Shown here piece by piece: positions 17,658-27,084 of a stretch of DNA of 64,000 nucleotides. Numbering within the stretch: position 1 is the stretch's first letter; each line of letters opens with the position of its first letter. This DNA comes from Enterococcus dispar ATCC 51266. Its GTDB lineage: Bacteria > Bacillota > Bacilli > Lactobacillales > Enterococcaceae. A program made the position numbers and the translations under genes. The stretch covers positions 301,607 through 365,606 of the forward strand of contig NZ_KE136354.1 of assembly GCF_000406945.1 (NCBI RefSeq). Reading direction: 5' to 3'. Under the pieces are notes generated by a model, which made no database searches, was not told where the DNA came from, and was given only the letters and a program-made list of their open reading frames with translations.

Positions 17658-19070
17658 ATGGCATTTGAAAATCTAACAGAACGCCTGCAACAAGCCATGA
17701 GCAAGTTGCGTAAAAAAGGGAAAATCACAGAGGCTGATGTCACGGAAATGATGCGGGAAATTCGTCTAGCATTATTAGAAGCCGATGTAAATTTAAAAGT
17801 AGTAAAAGAGTTTGTTAAAAATGTACGCGAAAGAGCGATTGGAACAGAAGTCTTAGACAGCCTATCGCCAGCCCAACAAATCGTTAAAATTGTTGACGAA
17901 GAATTGACCAAAACTTTGGGAAGTGAAACAGCCACTTTAATTAAATCCCCAAAAATCCCAACAGTTATTATGATGGTTGGTTTGCAAGGTGCGGGTAAAA
18001 CGACCTTCGCCGGTAAACTAGCAAATCATTTAATTAAGACGGAAAAAGCACGTCCATTGATGATTGCCGGAGACGTTTATCGACCAGCGGCGATTGATCA
18101 ATTAAAAGTCTTAGGCCAACAATTAAGTGTACCTGTATTTGATATGGGGACTGATGTTAGTCCGGTAGAAATTGTGCGTCAAGGGATGGAATTAGCCCGG
18201 GAAAAGAAAAATGATTATGTTTTAATCGATACGGCGGGTCGTCTGCATATTGATGAAAAGCTGATGGACGAGTTAAAACAAATCAAAGAAATTGCGCAAC
18301 CAAATGAAATTCTGTTAGTTGTCGATGCTATGACCGGTCAAGATGCAGTTACGGTAGCAGATAGTTTTAATCAACAACTGGGTATTACTGGGGTCGTAAT
18401 TACCAAATTAGATGGTGATACTCGTGGTGGTGCGGCGCTATCTATTCGTCAAGTGACAGGAGCACCGATTAAATTTACCGGTACTGGTGAAAAATTAACC
18501 GATTTAGAAGTTTTCCATCCAGATCGTATGGCAAGCCGTATTTTAGGTATGGGGGATATGCTGACGTTAATTGAAAAAGCGCAGCAAGATTACGACGAGA
18601 AAAAAGCTGAAGAATTAGCGAAAAAAATGAAGGAAAATACCTTTGACTTTAATGATTTTATTGAGCAAATGGATCAAGTCATGGGAATGGGACCACTAGA
18701 AGATTTACTAAAAATGATTCCTGGAATGAATCAAGTGCCCGGAATTGAAAATGTCAAAGTTGATCCAAAACAAATAGCACGTCAAAAAGCGATGGTCATG
18801 TCGATGACACCGGCAGAACGGGAAAATCCCGATTTGCTAAATCCTAGCCGACGTCGGCGGATTGCAGCGGGTTCTGGCAATTCAGTCGTTGAAGTAAACC
18901 GGATGATTAAACAGTTTAAAGAAGCGCGTAAAATGATGCAGCAGATGACAAAAGGTCAAATGCCAGCTGGGATGGATCAAATGTTTGGTTCTGGTATCAA
19001 AGGGAAAATGGGTAAAATGGCCATGAATCGGATGATGAAAAAACAAAAGAAAAAGAAAAAGCGTAAATAA
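17658..19070 (+). CDS. ffh: Signal recognition particle GTPase Ffh
   Basis: A 470-residue SRP54 protein. The N domain (1-85) is followed by the G domain with GLQGAGKTT, DTAGR, TKLDGDTRGG and GTGEK. The Met-rich M domain (about 300-445) is followed by a tail of lysines. It binds 4.5S RNA and targets nascent membrane proteins. ATG 17658 follows AAAGGA; TTG 17640 is in frame but lies before the ribosome site. Confidence 0.97.
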   Translation: MAFENLTERLQQAMSKLRKKGKITEADVTEMMREIRLALLEADVNLKVVKEFVKNVRERAIGTEVLDSLSPAQQIVKIVDEELTKTLGSETATLIKSPKIPTVIMMVGLQGAGKTTFAGKLANHLIKTEKARPLMIAGDVYRPAAIDQLKVLGQQLSVPVFDMGTDVSPVEIVRQGMELAREKKNDYVLIDTAGRLHIDEKLMDELKQIKEIAQPNEILLVVDAMTGQDAVTVADSFNQQLGITGVVITKLDGDTRGGAALSIRQVTGAPIKFTGTGEKLTDLEVFHPDRMASRILGMGDMLTLIEKAQQDYDEKKAEELAKKMKENTFDFNDFIEQMDQVMGMGPLEDLLKMIPGMNQVPGIENVKVDPKQIARQKAMVMSMTPAERENPDLLNPSRRRRIAAGSGNSVVEVNRMIKQFKEARKMMQQMTKGQMPAGMDQMFGSGIKGKMGKMAMNRMMKKQKKKKKRK

Positions 19071-19103
19071 GACGAAGCGCTCCGTAAAAAATTAGCATGA
19101 AAC

Positions 19104-19190
19104 CCGAATAAATATATACAGTTTTGTTTATCAAAATGATGAGCAACAGAGCAAGGCTTTTGCTGGTATATAGTCTATTCGGATTTTTAT
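19104..19190 (+). terminator. Terminator-like long hairpin after ffh
   Basis: CCGAATA (19104-19110) and TATATAC (19113-19119) pair with GTATATA (19166-19172) and TATTCGG (19176-19182), followed by ATTTTTAT. The loop of about 45 nt is large. Confidence 0.55.
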
Positions 19191-19224
19191 TGCTGCTAAA
19201 TTTTAAAAGAATAGGAGAAAGAAG

Positions 19225-19752
19225 ATGGAAATTGAAACAAAGCGCCTGATTTTACGGCCGTGGCAAGCTGGAGAAGAAGCATTTTTAGCGCAATTTTTGC
19301 AAGATGAACGCGTGATGTATGCCTATGAGGGGGCTTTTTCAAATGAAGAGGTAACCAATTGGCTGCAGTGGAACTTGCGTTTATACCAAGAAAAAGGATA
19401 CGGCCTTTTGGCTATCGTGCGGAAATATGACAATAAAATAATTGGTGAATGTGGTTTAACCGATCAAATGGTACAAGATAAAATGTATCTGGAAATCGGC
19501 TATCATTTAATTTATGATGTATGGAAAAAAGGCTATGCCATAGAAGCCGCTAAGGCGGTAAAAGAATATGCCTTTATGCAGTTAGGTGCTAAGGAGGTTG
19601 TGTCAACGATACGAGACACTAATTTGGCCTCCATGAATGTGGCCATTCGTAATGGCATGTTCGTAAAAGAACGATTTATAAAAAATTATCGCAATGTGGT
19701 GATGCCCCACTACCTATTTTCTACCTGTGCATCCGAAATAAGACAGAAGTAA
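19225..19752 (+). CDS. GNAT acetyltransferase (RimJ/RimL type)
   Basis: A 175-residue N-acetyltransferase. It starts METKRLILRPW-like, has the acetyl-CoA region EIGYHLIYDVWKKGYAIEAAKAVKEYAF and the ...NLASMNVAIRNGM motif typical of the RimJ/RimL subgroup. The substrate (protein N-terminus or small molecule) is unknown. It is a single gene between two terminators. Confidence 0.85.
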   Translation: MEIETKRLILRPWQAGEEAFLAQFLQDERVMYAYEGAFSNEEVTNWLQWNLRLYQEKGYGLLAIVRKYDNKIIGECGLTDQMVQDKMYLEIGYHLIYDVWKKGYAIEAAKAVKEYAFMQLGAKEVVSTIRDTNLASMNVAIRNGMFVKERFIKNYRNVVMPHYLFSTCASEIRQK

Positions 19753-19784
19753 AAGGTGCTACACCTTTTACTTCTGTCTTATTT
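19740..19784. terminator. Long perfect terminator hairpin
   Basis: A 19-bp perfect stem (19740-19758 with 19762-19780, loop CTA) that includes the stop codon of the acetyltransferase gene, followed by ATTTT. Confidence 0.85.
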
Positions 19785-19875
19785 TGCTAAGAAAAATTTA
19801 TAAAAGCAAGAAGATAACAAGTTTGTCGCCTGAGACTTCATTGTATTATTTGCCGCAAGTAACATTTTAAATAAA

Positions 19876-20685
19876 TTATTCTTTTGCTTGCAGTGGGAGT
19901 AATTGCTTTATCGTCAATAAAACCCCATTTTCATCATTACTGCCACAAATATATTTGGCAGCCGCTTTTGTTGGTTCAAAAGCATTTCCCATGGCAAAGC
20001 TAAAGGAACCGGCTTGCATCAATTCTAAATCGTTATGACCATCACCAAAGACCATGGTTTCTTCTGGTGTGATGTTTAAAATCTGTTGTAATTGGGCCAC
20101 GGTGTGACGTTTGTGTACGCCAAAATTGGTAATATCAATCCAAGCAGCTTCAGAAGCCACAATGTAGGCTTGTTTTTCAAATTCGGCTAGTTGCGGTGCG
20201 ACTTCATAACTTCTTAATTTGTCATCATAAACTGTAATTTTTACAAAATCTGCTGTAAGACTTTGATAATCTGCTGTTTTTTCTACAACTTCATAAGACC
20301 CCCGCACCATTCTTTCGTTTTGATCAGATGTATCTTCATGAATGATTGCGGCTTGCTGGGTGCAAGCGATAATCGTCATATCATCATGAATACTTTGCAG
20401 TTTCGCAATGATTTCTTTGCCCACTTTGTTTGGCAGTAAAGATTCGTAAATATATTGGCCATCATGTTTAATTCGAGTAGCGCTATCGCCTAAAATCCAC
20501 AAATCTTTTGTTCCAACGTTTTGAAATAAGGCTTCTACGCGTTCACATTGTTTACCAGTGCAAGGAGCAAATACCACATTTTGTTGGTCCATGTGTTGGC
20601 GAACTTCTTGATACAATTTTTCATCAAAGGTACTCTGACTGTTCAAAAAGGTACCATCTAAATCGCTGATAATTAGTTTAATCAT
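19876..20685 (-). CDS. HAD superfamily hydrolase, Cof type
   Basis: A 269-residue phosphatase. Motif I is DLDGTFLNS (Asp9 nucleophile, Asp11), and the late motif GDGHNDLELMQAG supplies the Mg ligands. The central C2 cap (about 85-185) marks the Cof/YidA subgroup, acting on sugar phosphates, FMN or PLP; substrate unknown. GGAGGAAG lies before the ATG. Confidence 0.9.
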   Translation of the reverse strand: MIKLIISDLDGTFLNSQSTFDEKLYQEVRQHMDQQNVVFAPCTGKQCERVEALFQNVGTKDLWILGDSATRIKHDGQYIYESLLPNKVGKEIIAKLQSIHDDMTIIACTQQAAIIHEDTSDQNERMVRGSYEVVEKTADYQSLTADFVKITVYDDKLRSYEVAPQLAEFEKQAYIVASEAAWIDITNFGVHKRHTVAQLQQILNITPEETMVFGDGHNDLELMQAGSFSFAMGNAFEPTKAAAKYICGSNDENGVLLTIKQLLPLQAKE

Positions 20686-20739
20686 TGCTTCCTCCTGTAA
20701 TCGTTTTTTTTAGTATAACAAGAAATTGCGGCAAAAAAT

Positions 20740-20769
20740 AAAACGCCAGGAAAGATTCCATGACGTTTT
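20740..20769 (-). terminator. Terminator of the ABC transporter operon (minus strand)
   Basis: On the minus strand AAAACGTCATGGAA pairs with TTCCTGGCGTTTT (with G.T pairs), followed by ATTTTTT. Confidence 0.6.
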
Positions 20770-20806
20770 ACAATTTATAATCTAAATTCTTTATTTTTTG
20801 TAAATT

Positions 20807-22027
20807 TTAATGCGAAAAATCATTCATTCTTAAGTCCTGCTTTTTCGTCCGATATATTTCCCACTTCGTTTTGATAGAAGAAAAGAAGACTAAAAGAAAG
20901 AGCAGAATTCCTATTATTGCGATCGTAACCAGTGTACTTAAGATTGTTTGGGTAAAAGATACTGCTTCTTGGCTATCTTTTAAGATGAAATAAAGTTGCC
21001 AAGTATTTGTAAAAGCATTTAGGATAATAAAACTCATAAATACCCACATCAAGCTCCAAATAGGCCAGCGAGCATTTTGATGTAAGAGATAATCGCCATC
21101 ATTTTCTAGCGAGAGGGTAAGATATTTGCGGGCAGTCCAGCCCAAAAATAAAAAGATCAGCACAAGAAAAATCGGTATCATCCACCAATAACCACCAGTT
21201 TTTCCTAAGGTGTAAATAAATAGATTTTCTGGATTGAAAGAAAATGGGTTAGCATTCTGGCGATTAAAGAGATTTAAAAAACTATTCCACGCAGAAGGTA
21301 AAAAGCTGGCAAAAAAGACAAACCCTACCCAAGTCAGCGGACCAAAAACCAAATTACCTACCATTGAGCCAATGAACATGCTGCAAGTAAATAAAAGAAC
21401 ATTTAATGTAAAACTACTTGCCGCTGATTGGAGTAACTGTCCCCACGTAACATTCAAATAAGGAGCGGGAATACCCATTTTTAAATAGCAAATATAAAAA
21501 AGTTGGCTCAACAGTAGACTTCCTAAAATGGGGAGTGCCACATAGACTAATTTTTCCGAGAAAAGCTGGCTCCGCTTTTGTGGCAATGAAAATAAGAAAC
21601 GATTAAAAGCTGTTTTTTCGTCAATGAAAAAGATGAGAAAACCTGATAGCCCCACTAATAATAAGCTCAATAAAGCATAGCCTTGTCCAGTCTGGCCAAA
21701 ATAAGTGGCGTTGGGATTATAGCTTTGATATCTTTTATTTGAAATTTGTTGGGCTTGATAGTTGTCCCGATAAAAGTAAAGTTGATCAGTAATATAATCT
21801 TGTCGTGAAGCGTAAGGAATATCTTGATTTTTCTCACTATTCCAATAAGTAAAACCTTCCGAGTGATTGTCATATTCTGCTTTAAATTCTTTTGAGTGAA
21901 GATAATTGTTCTGGGATTGCCAACTTGAAACAGCGCTAAAAGCATTCAAAAAGTGAATACCAAAAATTACTAAAGCAAAGGCAATGAGTGCTTTTCCGTA
22001 ACGTTTTAAATAGATTTGTTTTAACAT
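20807..22027 (-). CDS. ABC transporter permease (YtrC/ABC-2 like)
   Basis: A 406-residue membrane protein. One membrane segment lies at 13-35 and a hydrophilic outer loop runs from about 36 to 120. At least five further segments follow, and it ends in a short basic tail. It follows the ATP-binding gene by 14 nt and the YtrA-type regulator, the usual order of the ytr-like exporters induced by cell-wall stress in Bacillus. Substrate unknown. Confidence 0.8.
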   Translation of the reverse strand: MLKQIYLKRYGKALIAFALVIFGIHFLNAFSAVSSWQSQNNYLHSKEFKAEYDNHSEGFTYWNSEKNQDIPYASRQDYITDQLYFYRDNYQAQQISNKRYQSYNPNATYFGQTGQGYALLSLLLVGLSGFLIFFIDEKTAFNRFLFSLPQKRSQLFSEKLVYVALPILGSLLLSQLFYICYLKMGIPAPYLNVTWGQLLQSAASSFTLNVLLFTCSMFIGSMVGNLVFGPLTWVGFVFFASFLPSAWNSFLNLFNRQNANPFSFNPENLFIYTLGKTGGYWWMIPIFLVLIFLFLGWTARKYLTLSLENDGDYLLHQNARWPIWSLMWVFMSFIILNAFTNTWQLYFILKDSQEAVSFTQTILSTLVTIAIIGILLFLLVFFSSIKTKWEIYRTKKQDLRMNDFSH

Positions 22028-22041
22028 AGTAAACTCCTTTC

Positions 22042-22920
22042 CTAAGCCAGCAACTGCTCATTTTTTAAGTTTGCTTCAAAAAGATCTTCAAGCGATAATG
22101 GCAGTTCTTCAAAGACTAAAGGATCATAGCTTTTAATGATAGCTGCTAATTCAGCTGTATAATTTTCAAATACAGCTACAATAACTCGCCCTTGAATGGT
22201 AATAAGTTTTGAATTTTCTTTAATAATCGGTGGTACTTGTTTTGCACGAAAGACCAATTGAATTTTACGGGCATTTTCCCGCATGTTTTCTAACGTATAG
22301 TCTTTGGTAATCGTTTGTCCCTTTAGTAATAAGGCACGATCAATCAATCCTTCTAATTCCTGTAAATTATGGGATGCAATGAGTGCGCAACGCTTATTTG
22401 TCGTTAAATGGGTTAACAAAAGTCCGATAACTTTTTTACGGACGATGATATCCAAGCCGTCAAATGGTTCATCTAATAATAAATATTTTGCATTTGAGGC
22501 AATCGCTAAGATCATTTGATATAAACCTTGTATTCCTTTAGAAGCTTTCCGATAAAGCATTTTAGAATTTAATCCATGTTCTTTTAACAATTGTAAATAA
22601 AGGTCTTGATCAAATTTAGGATAAGCGGCGCGATAAAATTCATTAATGGCTTGAAATGAATAGTATTTTAAAAAATTGTCTAATTCATCAATATAAAAAA
22701 TTTCACTTTTTAACTGACTATTTCGCGCAATGTTTTGCCCATTAATGGTAATTTCACCTGCATCTGGTAGATAATTACCCGCAATAGTACGAAATAAAGT
22801 GGTCTTACCTGATCCATTGCGACCAATCAAACCAATAATTTCATTTTCATTCAAGCTAAAATCAATATCAGTTAATACTGTTTTCGTTCCAATAATTTTT
22901 TTTAATTGCGAGATTTTCAT
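22042..22920 (-). CDS. ABC transporter ATP-binding protein (Ytr type)
   Basis: A 292-residue ATPase with Walker A GRNGSGKTT, a signature-like SKGIQGL in place of LSGGQ, Walker B YLLLDEPFDGLD and the switch ASHNLQE. The degenerate signature is common in the YtrB branch. Its ATG overlaps the regulator stop by 4 nt (ATGA). Confidence 0.9.
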   Translation of the reverse strand: MKISQLKKIIGTKTVLTDIDFSLNENEIIGLIGRNGSGKTTLFRTIAGNYLPDAGEITINGQNIARNSQLKSEIFYIDELDNFLKYYSFQAINEFYRAAYPKFDQDLYLQLLKEHGLNSKMLYRKASKGIQGLYQMILAIASNAKYLLLDEPFDGLDIIVRKKVIGLLLTHLTTNKRCALIASHNLQELEGLIDRALLLKGQTITKDYTLENMRENARKIQLVFRAKQVPPIIKENSKLITIQGRVIVAVFENYTAELAAIIKSYDPLVFEELPLSLEDLFEANLKNEQLLA

Positions 22921-23300
22921 TGTGAATCTTCTCCTTTAAATTGAGGATCTTGAAGCCAGCTAAACAGTTCATCTTTTGAAACTTGTAGTTGCAATGCTTC
23001 AATCACGAGTTCTTGGAAATGTTGCTTTAATTGGCTAATGCGCATTTCGTCACGGGGGATATTTTCCTGACTTTTTACAAAAGTTCCTTTACCTTTTACT
23101 GTAATTAAAACATTTTCAGTTTCTAAAACTTTATACGCCTTGCTGATAGTATTCGGATTCATTAAAAGGTCTTTGGCCAATTCACGGACAGAAGGTAATC
23201 GATCCCCGGGTTGTAATAAACCTGTGACCACCTGATGTTTAATATTTAAAATCAGTTGTTCGTAATAAGGCTTGCTACTATTTTTATCAATCGTAAACAT
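22917..23300 (-). CDS. GntR family regulator, YtrA subfamily
   Basis: A 127-residue regulator: an N-terminal winged helix (PYYEQLILNIKHQVVTGLLQPGDRLPSVRELAKDLLMNPNTISKAYKVLE) and a short helical tail of about 50 residues, the YtrA layout. It heads the ABC operon and probably represses it by binding the dyad at 23353-23375. Confidence 0.9.
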   Translation of the reverse strand: MFTIDKNSSKPYYEQLILNIKHQVVTGLLQPGDRLPSVRELAKDLLMNPNTISKAYKVLETENVLITVKGKGTFVKSQENIPRDEMRISQLKQHFQELVIEALQLQVSKDELFSWLQDPQFKGEDSQ

Positions 23301-23352
23301 GAGGCACTCCTTTCTGGATAAGAATTTTTATACAGAGCAGCATTATGTCTAT

Positions 23353-23375
23353 GTGTACTAATATACGTAGTACAC
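23353..23375 (-). promoter_or_regulatory. Dyad operator before the ytr-like operon
   Basis: GTGTACTA and TAGTACAC form a perfect 8-bp inverted repeat with a 7-bp centre, about 50 bp before the regulator start codon. YtrA-type repressors bind such GTGTA/TACAC dyads, so autoregulation is likely. Confidence 0.65.
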
Positions 23376-23558
23376 TTTGAAAATGCAATAGTTTTTCTTA
23401 AAAATTTGGTGAAATACCTTTTTTTTGCAAGACAGCTATTAAGAATAAGCACTATCAACTATTTTTAGGAGTATCCTTTCGTTATTGACGCAGCAGGATT
23501 TCCTTCGATTTTTTTTATCTGGTAAAATGAAAAGAAAAGATAAACAGGGGAGAAAAAA

Positions 23559-24146
23559 ATGCAGCGATGTGAATGGGCACAACAAGGAAACGCAGCGATG
23601 AAAAACTATCACGATACAGTTTGGGGAGTTCCAGAATATCGGGATCAATATTTATTTCGCAAATTAATTTTAGATATTAATCAGGCCGGACTGAGTTGGC
23701 AGACAATTTTAAATAAAAGTGAGGCTTTTGATAAAGCCTATGATAATTTTGTGATTGAAAAAGTTGCCGCTTTTGATGATAAAAAAGTGACAGAATTAAT
23801 GGAAGATGCCGGTATTGTAAGAAATCGCAGGAAAATTGAAGCGGCTATTCACAATGCAAAATGTGTGTTAGCCATTCAACAAGAATGGGGGAGCTTTGCC
23901 AATTACTTATGGCATTTTGTGGCGGGAAAACCCATTATTTCAGAATTTCAAAAAGCAAGAGAAGTTCCTGCGACAACAGCGCTCTCTGATGAAATTACAA
24001 AAGATTTAAAAAAGCGCGGTTTTAAATTTATTGGCAGCACGATTATTTATGCCTTTTTACAAGCAATAGGAATTGTAAATGATCATCTGACGACTTGTTT
24101 TCGTTATCAAGAAATTATAGAAAAAGGTAAGCATAAAAAAAGCTGA
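23559..24146 (+). CDS. tag: DNA-3-methyladenine glycosylase I
   Basis: A 195-residue Tag protein that removes 3-methyladenine from alkylated DNA. Recognisable are RCEWAQ near the start, YHDTVWGVPEYRDQYLFRKLILDINQAGLSW and VNDHLTTCFRY near the end, with the zinc ligands Cys and His of the family. GGGGAG precedes the ATG. Confidence 0.95.
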   Translation: MQRCEWAQQGNAAMKNYHDTVWGVPEYRDQYLFRKLILDINQAGLSWQTILNKSEAFDKAYDNFVIEKVAAFDDKKVTELMEDAGIVRNRRKIEAAIHNAKCVLAIQQEWGSFANYLWHFVAGKPIISEFQKAREVPATTALSDEITKDLKKRGFKFIGSTIIYAFLQAIGIVNDHLTTCFRYQEIIEKGKHKKS

Positions 24147-24263
24147 ACGGACTTCACTCAGCTATCAAGATTATAGTTTATTGCCATAGAGAGTTTTTTT
24201 ATGAAGCTAGACAGCGACAGCTTTGGTATACCGTCTTTATTTTTTGTGGAAATTTGCCTATAA

Positions 24264-24301
24264 AAAATACCAAAACGACCGTACGGTCGTTTTGGTATTT
24301 T
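24264..24301. terminator. Perfect palindromic bidirectional terminator
   Basis: A 38-nt perfect palindrome centred on CCGTACGG, with flanking A and T runs, between convergent genes. A second weak hairpin AGCTGA/TCAGCT follows the tag stop codon. Confidence 0.8.
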
Positions 24302-24311
24302 AACTGTCCCA

Positions 24312-24860
24312 TTAAGCAGTTAATTTATTGAAAAATGTTATATATTTGTCAACGATCAATTGGAAGAATTTCGCTGTATCTTCAACAATTGTGCCATCTT
24401 CTTTAACTAAGTTATGAATGCCGCCAATATATGCTTCTGGTTGTTGCAAGGTTGGCATATCTAAAAAGACTAATGATTGACGTAGATGATGGTTGGCACC
24501 AAAACCGCCAATACCACCAGGAGACGCCGTAACAACAAGTGCTGGTTTACCTCCCCAAACACTTGCCCCCATTGGACGTGAGCCAACATCTAAGGCGTTT
24601 TTTAATGCGGCCGGTACAGAGCGATTATATTCTGGGGAGAAGAAGAAGACGCCATCTATGCCTGAAACTTCGGAACGAAATCTTTTCCAAGCTGCTGGCA
24701 TGTTGTCATTTTCTAAATCTTCGTTGTAAAATGGTAAATCGGCAATCTCGATGAATTTGGCCTCAAAGCCAGCCGGTAATAATTTTGCAAATTCTTTGGC
24801 GACAGCTAAGTTGTATGAATCTTTGCGTAAACTTCCTACGATAAAACCAATAGTTTTCAT
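24312..24860 (-). CDS. NADPH-dependent FMN reductase family protein
   Basis: A 182-residue flavodoxin-like reductase. GSLRKDSYNLAVAKEF is the FMN phosphate loop and SPEYNRSVPAALKNALD is the family signature; GGFGANHHLRQSLVF follows. Such enzymes reduce flavins, quinones or azo dyes with NADPH. The internal ATG at 24860 has AGGAGG 10 nt upstream; the longer frame to 24896 lacks one. Confidence 0.88.
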   Translation of the reverse strand: MKTIGFIVGSLRKDSYNLAVAKEFAKLLPAGFEAKFIEIADLPFYNEDLENDNMPAAWKRFRSEVSGIDGVFFFSPEYNRSVPAALKNALDVGSRPMGASVWGGKPALVVTASPGGIGGFGANHHLRQSLVFLDMPTLQQPEAYIGGIHNLVKEDGTIVEDTAKFFQLIVDKYITFFNKLTA

Positions 24861-25048
24861 AAGTACAATTCCTCCTAAAATTTTATAAGTTACCAACTTT
24901 CGTTACCATAATCATAACAAGAAAAGTATGCAGAAAACAAAAGATATGTCTTGTTAAAAAACGAGCGATATTTTTTACGGGAAATACTGGTTCATGCTCA
25001 CAAAAATAAGAGCGCAAAAAAATTATTTTGCCTGTAAAGAAAAAACTC

Positions 25049-25077
25049 TTTACACCAAAGAAAAAACCTGTTAAACT
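25049..25077 (+). promoter_or_regulatory. Promoter of rpsP
   Basis: TTTACA (25049-25054), a 17-nt spacer and TAAACT (25072-25077). It lies 37 nt before the start codon. Confidence 0.65.
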
Positions 25078-25114
25078 ACCTCTTGTGATTAAATTATATG
25101 GAGGTGGAATTGTA

Positions 25115-25387
25115 ATGGCAGTAAAAATCCGTTTAAAACGTATGGGTTCTAAAAAGAAACCTTTTTATCGTATCGTAGTAGCAGACTCTCGTTCTCCTCG
25201 TGATGGACGTTTCATCGAAACTGTAGGTACTTACAATCCTTTGATTGACCCTGCAGAAGTAACAATCAAAGAAGACTTAGTACTTGATTGGTTGCAAAAA
25301 GGTGCACAACCTTCTGATACTGTTCGTAACATCCTTTCAAAACAAGGCGTTATGAAAAAACACCACGAAGCAAAATATACGAAATAA
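25115..25387 (+). CDS. rpsP: Ribosomal protein S16
   Basis: A 90-residue bS16: [39 protein letters not shown] start, TVGTYNPL, and a basic end. ATG 25115 has GGAGGTGG upstream; the frame upstream of it overlaps the promoter and is not coding. Confidence 0.98.
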   Translation: MAVKIRLKRMGSKKKPFYRIVVADSRSPRDGRFIETVGTYNPLIDPAEVTIKEDLVLDWLQKGAQPSDTVRNILSKQGVMKKHHEAKYTK

Positions 25388-25398
25388 GGTGACTGATG

Positions 25399-25644
25399 AT
25401 GACTGATTTAACTGATTTAGTCTTGACGATTGTTCGTCCGTTAGTTACTCAGCCTGATCTTGTGAAACTTGATGTTGAAGAGTCAGCTGACTTTTATGAG
25501 TATAATTTGAGCGTGGCACCAGAAGATATCGGTCGTATTATCGGCAAACAAGGTCGGGTTGCAAAAGCAATTCGCACAATTGTTTACGGGGTACGAACTG
25601 AAGGTACCAAAAAAATCCGGCTAAATATTTTAGACGGCAAATAG
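25399..25644 (+). CDS. khpA: KH-domain RNA-binding protein KhpA (YlqC)
   Basis: About 81 residues with one KH domain and the GRIIGKQGR loop. KhpA binds RNA together with KhpB/EloR and affects division and cell-wall growth in streptococci. AAGGTGA precedes a double ATG; the second is better spaced. It is linked to rpsP as usual. Confidence 0.93.
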   Translation: MTDLTDLVLTIVRPLVTQPDLVKLDVEESADFYEYNLSVAPEDIGRIIGKQGRVAKAIRTIVYGVRTEGTKKIRLNILDGK

Positions 25645-25653
25645 CCAAAGATT

Positions 25654-25685
25654 AAGACAGTTCCTTTTAAGGAGCTGTCTTTTTT
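25654..25685 (+). terminator. Terminator of rpsP-khpA
   Basis: AGACAGTTCCT pairs with AGGAGCTGTCT (one G.T) around TTTA, with six T after it. Confidence 0.85.
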
Positions 25686-25753
25686 CATACTTCAGACTGA
25701 GGAAAAATTTACTGCTATAGGCGATAATAAAAGAAAAAGAGGAGGAAAAAAAG

Positions 25754-26017
25754 ATGACAGAATGGCTCGTAATTTTAGTAATTATCCTTATCTTGTTTAT
25801 TATTTTTAAACTTGGTTCTTTTTTATGGCGCTTTTTAGGTTTAGCAATGGCAATCTTTTTGATTTGGGTTTTTAAAGACGATATTAGTAATTGGTTTAAT
25901 CAAACGGTGACACAAATTAATGCTGACGGCGTTGAATCTGTTTTAAATAGCAGCGTCGACTTTGTTAAAGAATCGTTTACCAGCATTAGTACTTGGGTTT
26001 CAGATAAGATTGGCTAG
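25754..26017 (+). CDS. Small membrane protein, unknown
   Basis: 87 residues with a continuous hydrophobic N-terminal half (residues 3-42) and an amphipathic C-terminal half containing VTQINADGVESVLNSSVDFVKESF. AGAGGAGG precedes the ATG. No family is recognised. Confidence 0.65.
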   Translation: MTEWLVILVIILILFIIFKLGSFLWRFLGLAMAIFLIWVFKDDISNWFNQTVTQINADGVESVLNSSVDFVKESFTSISTWVSDKIG

Positions 26018-26138
26018 CCATATAAGTCGTATTAATTGTCAACTGCCTTCAAATTGAGTACGCTTAATTTTAATCAATAAGTCTTTTTTTATTGATGCAA
26101 AAAGATAAAATTTTAGGTCATATATTTGGAGGGTAAAG

Positions 26139-26912
26139 ATGAAAAAGATAATCGTAATGAGCGTGTTGCTTTTAACACTGGTCGGTTGTGGACAAAAAGC
26201 AGCAGATACAAAAACGAAAACAACAGACAATCCAAAAACTACAGCGACAACCTCAAATAAGCAGTCTGCTAACACCAGTACAACTACCAAAAGTAGTGCT
26301 AAAACAACCCAAACGGACGCATTAGCTGAATTAAAAAAAGAAAATTCTAAGACATTATTACCTACCAATATCCCCCGCGATGAAAATCGTGCTTTAAATA
26401 TTGCAATGGATAAACAAAGTGACAGTTTAGCGGTGTTGTACTACATCATGGATACACCACTTGTTTTAAATGATCAAAGCTTAAATCATCAAGCAGCTTT
26501 TGCTCGCTATAAAATGGAACAATTTGACACAAAAGCAGCCGCTCAAAAAGCGGTCGCTTATCAGTTTGATGATGGCGGCAAAAAAGTTGATTTAGGCCAT
26601 GATATTTCCGCTTATAGTCAAGGTGCTGCTGGTTCCACTTATTTAAATTGGCAAGAAGGCAACTGGTCAATTTTACTGCGTGCCAGCAATGTGACCGGCC
26701 AGGATGGAACGGAGTTGGCAAAAGAAGTCGTAAATTATTTAGAAGAAGCGGCATTGCCGGCACCAAAAGATGTGGGACAAATTACAATTGATATGTCTCA
26801 AAGCGGCTATGAAGGCAATCAGGTAGTTTGGCAAGAGGGCACAACAGTTTACACTGTGGCACATGAAGATACCATTCCAGCGTTAGAGATGGCCGTCTCT
26901 ATGAACAAATAG
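26139..26912 (+). CDS. Putative lipoprotein, unknown
   Basis: A 257-residue exported protein. The signal ends in the lipobox LTLVGCG (Cys18), followed by a low-complexity Thr/Lys/Ser linker (about 20-65) that probably spans the wall. The folded part (about 70-257) has no family I can name. TGGAGG precedes the ATG. Confidence 0.75.
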   Translation: MKKIIVMSVLLLTLVGCGQKAADTKTKTTDNPKTTATTSNKQSANTSTTTKSSAKTTQTDALAELKKENSKTLLPTNIPRDENRALNIAMDKQSDSLAVLYYIMDTPLVLNDQSLNHQAAFARYKMEQFDTKAAAQKAVAYQFDDGGKKVDLGHDISAYSQGAAGSTYLNWQEGNWSILLRASNVTGQDGTELAKEVVNYLEEAALPAPKDVGQITIDMSQSGYEGNQVVWQEGTTVYTVAHEDTIPALEMAVSMNK

Positions 26913-26946
26913 GCAGAAAATATCCGCCCGAAAATTAAATTGAGTG

Positions 26947-27020
26947 CTTCACAAACAAATGCCTAACCTTTAATTATCAATTAAAAGGCTAAAGTACAAA
27001 ATGTTTGTGAAGTTTTTTTT
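26947..27020 (+). terminator. Branched terminator hairpin
   Basis: CTTCACAAACA (26947-26957) pairs with TGTTTGTGAAG (27002-27012), enclosing a second CCTTTAATT/AATTAAAAGG hairpin. Eight T follow. Confidence 0.8.
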
Positions 27021-27084
27021 ATGGAAACATTAACTTATCATCCATAATCTTGGAAAATGTTATAATAAAAACTACACTAAAAAA

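Noticed and set aside
26215..26320. Thr/Lys/Ser-rich repeats in the lipoprotein gene as a repeat array
   Set aside because: No regular unit at DNA level. It is a low-complexity wall linker.
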